From: Antedon bifida
Lineage: Eukaryota > Echinodermata > Crinoidea > Comatulida > Antedonidae
Direction of reading: 5' to 3'
Length of the DNA stretch: 64,000 nt
Assembly (NCBI GenBank): GCA_963402885.1
Contig: OY727103.1
Span: forward strand, 17,200,085-17,264,084
A model generated the notes under the pieces. It searched no databases. It was not told where the DNA came from and was given only the letters and a program-made list of their open reading frames with translations. Shown here piece after piece: positions 59,248-64,000 of the stretch (position 1 is the stretch's first letter; each line of letters opens with the position of its first letter). A program made the position numbers and the translations under genes.

Positions 59248-60173
59248 CTATTGAGTGAAATTATCTAGAGAATCAGATCTGAGATCCTCTTCTGCAACCA
59301 TGCATGACTGTTGCTACCACAGCAAATTTCACCCAATGATGGGGTGAAAGGTCATGCACCAAAACAAATATCTGGGACTTGTCTATTACACAATAATATT
59401 AGGTCTACTTATTTATCCGTAGAAATAATTTACTGAGAATTTGTTCAGTTAGAATAATAGAAAAATGTATATAAGAATTATGAACAGTTAGAAATTTTAG
59501 TACTTTTCCAGTAAAAAAACTTTTACCTAAAAATGAGTTATAAACCAAATATGTATTTAACAAAATAAAAATAGCATAGTTTACCAGAACAAAAGATTAT
59601 ACCATATAATTTATTCACATTGATTTTTCAGTGATGCCCAGTGATATACTTTAAAAACAAAAACATGCAACTTTTTTTTAAAATGATTTTTAAAAAATGA
59701 ATATAAGTTTTAGACCAAAATTTCAGATATTTTTTTGTGCGTGATGACCTTTAACCCCAATAATGTGCAACCGAAGAAAAGACATGCATGGACACAAGTG
59801 CGATTTTCAGAAATAAGCATCTAATGAACAAACCATGCGAAGGTTGTCATGAAATTGTTGAAAAACAGTGGTGCAAGCAGAAAAAATAAATAAAAAGATA
59901 GTCTTAAAGTAGGCCCTATTGTTATCCTCAATATTACACTGCATATGTACAATAACTAAAACCGTACTAAAAAGTCTGGACCAAAAGTCTACCATTTCTA
60001 TTTCACAACAAATATAAAACTAATAAATAAATTAAATTTCAAAAAATATTTGAATAATTTATGTAAATTAGTTACTTACGCATAATTAACATTTGACCAA
60101 TAGCGGATTAGAATCTGTAGAAATGCAGTAAACATTGAGGACTATATTCGTAAGCCAAGCTTTTAGGACTCAC
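59248..60173. other. Intron between the two alternative plexin exons
   Basis: 926 bp, AT-rich. The first 100 bp next to exon 'b' are less AT-rich (to about 59,375) and could hold splicing-control sequence, but no motif is established. Confidence 0.4.
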
Positions 60174-60273
60174 CTAAATGATCAACTGTCGTGGGACTAA
60201 TAAAAATAGATGAAGGCTTAGCGTTAGCTACTTCCTGCTTTGGAACAAGTGCGACTAACGAGCCATTCCTTAT
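60174..60273 (-). CDS. PLXN: Plexin alternative exon 'a': RBD last strand and linker
   Basis: 100 nt, phase 0 in and phase 1 out. The acceptor has a good pyrimidine tract ending TTTAG and the donor is GTGAGT. It starts IRNGSLVALVPK, equivalent to the plexin-A-type VTDGSxVALVPKQ segment that closes the Rho-GTPase-binding domain. It continues into a Ser/Thr-rich linker (PSSIFISPTTVDHL). A second exon with the same phases and a similar start lies 926 bp downstream at 59151-59247. Joining both in one mRNA shifts the frame and reaches TAG within the second exon, so the two appear to be mutually exclusive. Confidence 0.88.
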
Positions 60274-60466
60274 CTAAACCATAGTGAAAGAAAATGCGAG
60301 GAGAAAAAAAAACAATGGGGAAAAGAAAAAAAAATATGAGGAGCGATGAACTGAAAGCTGTAAAAGAAAAATGGTGATAAGCACAAGAAACGCATCAAGC
60401 AAAAATGAAAATTGTTCGCATAAGAAAATCAAATTAATGTGTCTAACAAAATCAATTAACCGTTTC

Positions 60467-60660
60467 TCAGTACTGCATCTTTAATTTTTACTGTATCATA
60501 GGCAAATTCTATAATACAGTGTCACATAAGAAACATATGTGACACCTGTATCATTAGCTATACACCTGACATAAAACTGGTGACACATGTGATACAATGT
60601 GACAATGTATTACCGAATTTGGCTGGACAAATAATGCCATATGTGGAGATACAGTACAGA
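60467..60660. mobile_element. MITE, TACTGTATCT palindromic family (good copy)
   Basis: TCTCAGTACTGCATCTTTAA at the left and GTGGAGATACAGTACAGAT at the right. The interior has TATCATAGGCAAATTCTATA, ACATATGTGACACCTGTATC and GGTGACACATGTGATACAAT. Confidence 0.8.
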
Positions 60661-60919
60661 TATTCGGTTGGATCAATTTGAAAATAAAAAGCATAATTTT
60701 AATGAGCAAACTAAAATCTTTTAGTATTCCAAAGCTCTTTCCAAATTAAAATGCAACAAAATATTTTGTAAAATGAAATCATTGCATATCAAAGTGTATG
60801 AAATGTCTACAAGCATGGAAATAGTTCCATGTGAAATTTGACAACATATTATCATGCAAATTTAAATGCAAATTATAAACAATTTACACACAAATACAAT
60901 GTAACACATTAGATAAGGT

Positions 60920-61065
60920 CATGTCAAAATTATTCTACTGCAGTTACTGCAGTAACTTTCTTCAGTTATGAGGCAGTCACTGCAATTAAACAATATGTAT
61001 GAACAGCAAAGAGTAAAAAAATGTAGTTTTCTGAAGTAACTGCAGTTAGAACAATTTTGAAATGG
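60920..61065. mobile_element. CTGCAG-type MITE, complete copy
   Basis: CATGTCAAAATTATTCTACT, GCAGTTACTGCAGTAAC at left. TTCTGAAGTAACTGCAGTTA, GAACAATTTTGAAATGG at right. About 70 bp of interior. Confidence 0.72.
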
Positions 61066-61384
61066 TGAGTTATAAAATCATTTCTCACAGATTTTGGCTA
61101 TGTTCGTAAATACTTGCGTGTTTTAGAGTTTTTTATCTAATTGTTTTTATTATATTAATTATACATAATCTGATTCTGTATATCTTCTTTTTTTATTATT
61201 ATTAATAACTTTTTCATATTTTTTAAAGAAAACTTTTATAAGAATTATGTTTCCACAACAAACAACTTCAACACAGCATTCAGATTTTGCCAATTTGTTT
61301 TTGTTTCACACTTACAAATAAAATGTAATATTTTAAAAATTATTTCAGGTAAAAGTGAAGGTTCAATCAAATTAATCGTAAGAT

Positions 61385-61567
61385 TAAAGCCTTGTCTACA
61401 CTATTAAACTTGATATGACAACAAAATGTGATGTGTCCATATATGGACATGATGATGTCATATCAGTACCATCTTTAAGCATATAGTACCATCTTTAAGC
61501 ATATCACTACCATATTTGGGCACATCACACTTTTTGTCAAACTAGTTCGATAGTGTAGACAGTCAAA
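61385..61567. mobile_element. TCTACACTAT-TIR MITE with small internal duplication
   Basis: TAAAGCCTTGTCTACACTAT at left and GATAGTGTAGACAGTCAAAG at right. AGTACCATCTTTAAGCATAT is present twice in tandem inside. Sits in a plexin intron. Confidence 0.8.
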
Positions 61568-61698
61568 GTCAAGTTAAGTTTTTGTATTTAATTTTTTTTT
61601 ATTCTTCTTGGACACGAATTAATAAAAATGTCATGTCAATTTGCCACATAGTACAACCAAAATAAACGACTTGGACAAGCAAGCAAAATAATACATAC

Positions 61699-61802
61699 CT
61701 TAAAATGTTCTAATGTATTCAATTGCCTCCAGTTGTTGACTGTCTTGGAGGTGTTATCTATATCTGATAAAACAAGGTGACCGTGTTTTCCTGCCCTTAA
61801 AT
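61699..61802 (-). CDS. PLXN: Plexin exon: RBD middle part
   Basis: 104 nt: two bases completing an Asp codon, then 34 codons, ending in phase 0. Acceptor ATAG, donor GTATGT. It encodes a LRAGKHGHLVLSDID stretch and NNWRQLNTLEHF. This lines up with the family sequence after VDLEWRQG, including the W-K/R-x-LNTL-x-HY landmark. The phase-0 end (…HFK) is the junction from which either of the two alternative downstream exons (60174-60273 or 59151-59247) is joined. Confidence 0.92.
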
Positions 61803-61884
61803 CTATCAAAATACAAATTTTACATTTGTAATTTATTAAAAATAAATCTTACTATTCCGTTCTGCCTCAGTAATTTACCTATAT

Positions 61885-61975
61885 TCCACCGGTATCATAT
61901 CAAATTCCATAATACAGAATAACATGTGTTTCACATCTATGGCCTATTATCATAGATTATAACATAAAGATTGGT
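61885..61975. mobile_element. Fragment of TACTGTATCT palindromic MITE
   Basis: CCGGTATCATATCAAATTCC, ATAATACAGAATAACATGTG, TTTCACATCTATGGCC. Left half only. Confidence 0.45.
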
Positions 61976-62158
61976 TCTCACTAAAATAAAAATAATCTAT
62001 CAATTTTGCATCCCCTCTTAAAGCAAATTGAATCATCATTTTTATGACGTACAAGGCAAAGCACAAAGCAGCGTTCGTTTTTCACTTTCAGCTCTTTGTG
62101 TCGATCAATTGCATCTGCATCCTATTGGGAACACAGCTTAATCTTTGACCTTGCTTAC

Positions 62159-62318
62159 CTAAATCTACACTGGAAGCGGAGGGTCTATTAGAATATGGTC
62201 TGCTTTTATACATAGCATCAAGAATCTTCTCTTTTACTTGAGATATACAATCACAAGTAAGAACGTTCACACTGATCATATCTGCATCTCCCTTGTTGTC
62301 CATTGCAACTGTTAATTT
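62159..62318 (-). CDS. PLXN: Plexin exon: RBD N-terminal part
   Basis: 160 nt, entering in phase 0 and leaving in phase 1. The acceptor is CTTTAG and the donor GTAAGC. It encodes [10 protein letters not shown], then a [20 protein letters not shown] block. This matches the very conserved plexin motif ([25 protein letters not shown]) of the ubiquitin-like RBD, which in the family binds Rac/Rnd GTPases. The exon ends at VDL plus the first base of the next codon. The reading frame stays open beyond the exon, but the conserved sequence stops exactly at the GT donor. Confidence 0.92.
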
Positions 62319-62811
62319 CTAAAGTAGTAATAGGTTTTAAAAAAAATGATGATTGAATGAGGGGTGTTACAATACAATACTAAAGTACTGTATAGGAATA
62401 GTATTATCAATTCTAATTTATCATTGCATTGTGCTTTAACGCAACATAAGCTTTACATGCCTAGATCTAAACCGGTTAATATAGGACTAGGCCTGGCTGG
62501 AAAAAAATTTCTGAATAATTGGACATTTTTAGACAGTTGTGTTTTGGGAGATATTTAATAGTGAATTGTTTATTTCTGTAATGCAATATATTTGTATCTG
62601 ATGTCTTTTTTTCAGTGTTTGTTTGCCTTTGCCTGTATCTTTGACACTTCAGTTTGCAACGAAAGCATTAGTTAATCAAGTCTGAACACTTTGCTGTTTA
62701 CGACGCAAATTATAATATATAACCTTTCTTTCTTAGTAACTCCATAAAACATGCCCTTAATATGTTTTTATGATGGAAAAAATAAATTTAGGAGGTATTT
62801 AAAATACTTAC
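62319..62811. other. Plexin intron, nothing recognised
   Basis: 493 bp between the first two exons of the window, AT-rich. No repeat family recognised. Confidence 0.45.
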
Positions 62812-62958
62812 AATTTCTTCAAAATCCACATTATCTTTAAATAAGTGATCTATGCTTAATGAATGGTAAGACTTTTGAGTTACAGCATCAACTGGTCCCT
62901 TCCATACTTTATATTTAATGGCTTGATATAAAAGGAAAAGTGGGTAGCCAGCGTGATC
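62812..62958 (-). CDS. PLXN: Plexin exon: end of GAP segment 1 / start of RBD
   Basis: 49 codons, phase 0 at both ends. The acceptor is a T-rich tract ending ATAG and the donor is GTAAGT. The exon encodes LFLLYQAIKYKVWKGPVDAV, which corresponds to the family block that follows the first GAP segment (PLFxLFxAIKxQxxKGPxDAxT). It then continues with a serine-leucine-rich stretch ending FEEI that leads into the Rho-GTPase-binding domain. It is the most 5' coding exon I can find in the window. No preceding exon is recognisable between 62,959 and 64,000, so the upstream intron is at least 1.04 kb. Confidence 0.9.
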
Positions 62959-64000
62959 CTATAAAAAAACACAAAAAGTGAAATATTATATACATCTTTT
63001 GACCAGTGTGTTCATATATTTTAGTTTATATTATATACATCCAAATTTTTAAATCAATTTTTTCATACTAGATGGTTCTCGAATACACAGTAATTTCACC
63101 GTAAAAAAAACTGGCAATTTCAAATGTACGTACAGCAGGTCTATAATACATGTCGTTAACAGGAACGAATACATAGACACTGTGATTCGTATGTAGTCAA
63201 CTAAAATTAGCAGCCTGAGAATTACTTCCGAAAGAGAAATGATGGGTGCAAAGAGGAACCATTTTTAAATATATTCTTTATATTATTTATGTTTTATAAA
63301 AAATATACAGTCAGGGTCCCTATCTAGGGTAACAGATCCCAGGTTTTTAGTTTAATTAGTATTCCATGACCTTTCTCATCAAAATTAATGTCTCTCATTG
63401 TTGTGCTATGTCAACATAATGTCAATGACGGTGAAATGTCCCCAATAATGGGGATAGCTATGCAAACAAGTAACAAGTAAGTAACAGTAGCATTAAAAAC
63501 AGTAAAACATTTTGGGATTTAAAACTGTCACTGTCATAGTCGATTGAAATAGTAAAGTACTAATTAATTAATACAATTAACGTTGAGAAGCAACTGTCAG
63601 TAATAAAGTTTATTTGTATAATTATGTGTATAAACAGTACCCACACTCACAGTAAGAAAATTGCGCTTTAAATGGCGACAAAAAATGGTTTATGTATTTA
63701 TTGTCAAAGGTTTTAAGTTTATCCCCCAATGGCCCATAAATTTACCTAAAAACGTTTAATCAATTTAATAATCAATTTAAACCTCAATAACTAATTATCT
63801 AACTCAAATTAGTAAACAGGGTTACATTAGGTGGTTAAAATCAGGGGAGACTGTATGAACCAACTTTAAATACCATCTGCCTGTAAAAAAAAACCCTAAA
63901 TTGGGATATGAAAGCAAGCATGTTAACCACCAAGCTACCGTTTCATTACTAGTGTTCCAACTATCAAAATTTAGTTTACAATACGATACTATTGTTATAT
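62959..64000. other. Plexin intron, upstream edge of window
   Basis: No upstream plexin exon recognised. On the minus strand, 63,890-63,950 carries ACGGTAGCTTGGTGGTTAAC, similar to the SINE A-box region at 53,651. A short ATGTCCCCAATAATGGGGAT (about 63,437) may be a GGGGACAC-family relic. Confidence 0.4.

Larger units (their letters stand above)
24922..62958 (-). other. PLXN: Plexin gene, 3' part (12 coding exons, cytoplasmic region)
   Basis: Plexins are transmembrane semaphorin receptors. Their cytoplasmic part is a Ras/Rap GTPase-activating domain split by a Rho-GTPase-binding domain (RBD). Minus-strand exons, in order: 62812-62958, 62159-62318, 61699-61802, 60174-60273 or 59151-59247 (alternatives), 57845-57927, 57313-57441, 55908-56080, 54986-55133, 53875-54015, 30963-31037, 24922-25011. 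With one alternative used, the coding total is 1350 or 1347 nt including the stop, in frame throughout, with AG acceptors and GT donors at every junction seen. The order matches the plexin family from the end of GAP segment 1, through the RBD, to GAP segment 2. The 5' part of the gene is outside the window. The sequence is divergent, so the subfamily is not assigned. Exon ends were placed by eye from family conservation and splice sites, not by transcript evidence. Confidence 0.92.

Overview
This is AT-rich, intron- and repeat-dominated animal DNA. The one gene I can support is the 3' half of a plexin gene on the minus strand, spanning positions 62,958 down to 24,922. Twelve coding exons were found by reading the minus strand against the conserved plexin cytoplasmic region. 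Any path using exactly one of two interchangeable exons stays in frame from 62,958 to a stop at 24,922. The result is 449 residues (exon at 60,174-60,273) or 448 residues (exon at 59,151-59,247). They cover the end of the first GAP segment, the Rho-GTPase-binding domain, the linker, and the whole second GAP segment with the C-terminus. The ectodomain, membrane segment and first cytoplasmic exons lie beyond 64,000.

The genome style fits a marine invertebrate: long introns, many short palindromic transposons, tRNA-derived SINEs, minisatellites and frequent AGGCCTA words. A non-vertebrate deuterostome such as an echinoderm is my guess, but nothing here proves the phylum. The plexin is divergent and I do not assign it to subfamily A, B, C or D.

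Layout: 1-24,900 lies downstream of the gene and holds minisatellites, MITE-like elements, a 'GGGGACAC' repeat family and no gene I can demonstrate. One weak plus-strand exon candidate lies near 800-1,003. 24,922-31,037 holds the last two plexin exons, separated by a 5.95 kb intron with large tandem arrays near each end. 31,038-53,874 is a single 22.8 kb intron with MITEs, SINEs and a decayed LINE tail. 53,875-62,958 is the exon-dense part, encoding the Rho-GTPase-binding domain and most of the second GAP segment; two of its introns are filled almost entirely by minisatellites. 62,959-64,000 is intron plus a degenerate SINE.

The most interesting observation is the tandem pair at 60,174-60,273 and 59,151-59,247. 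Both start in phase 0 and end in phase 1, and both encode a similar strand at the end of the Rho-GTPase-binding domain. Using both, or neither, creates a premature stop. This is the signature of mutually exclusive alternative exons. No prokaryotic-type system, CRISPR array, rRNA or functional tRNA was seen.
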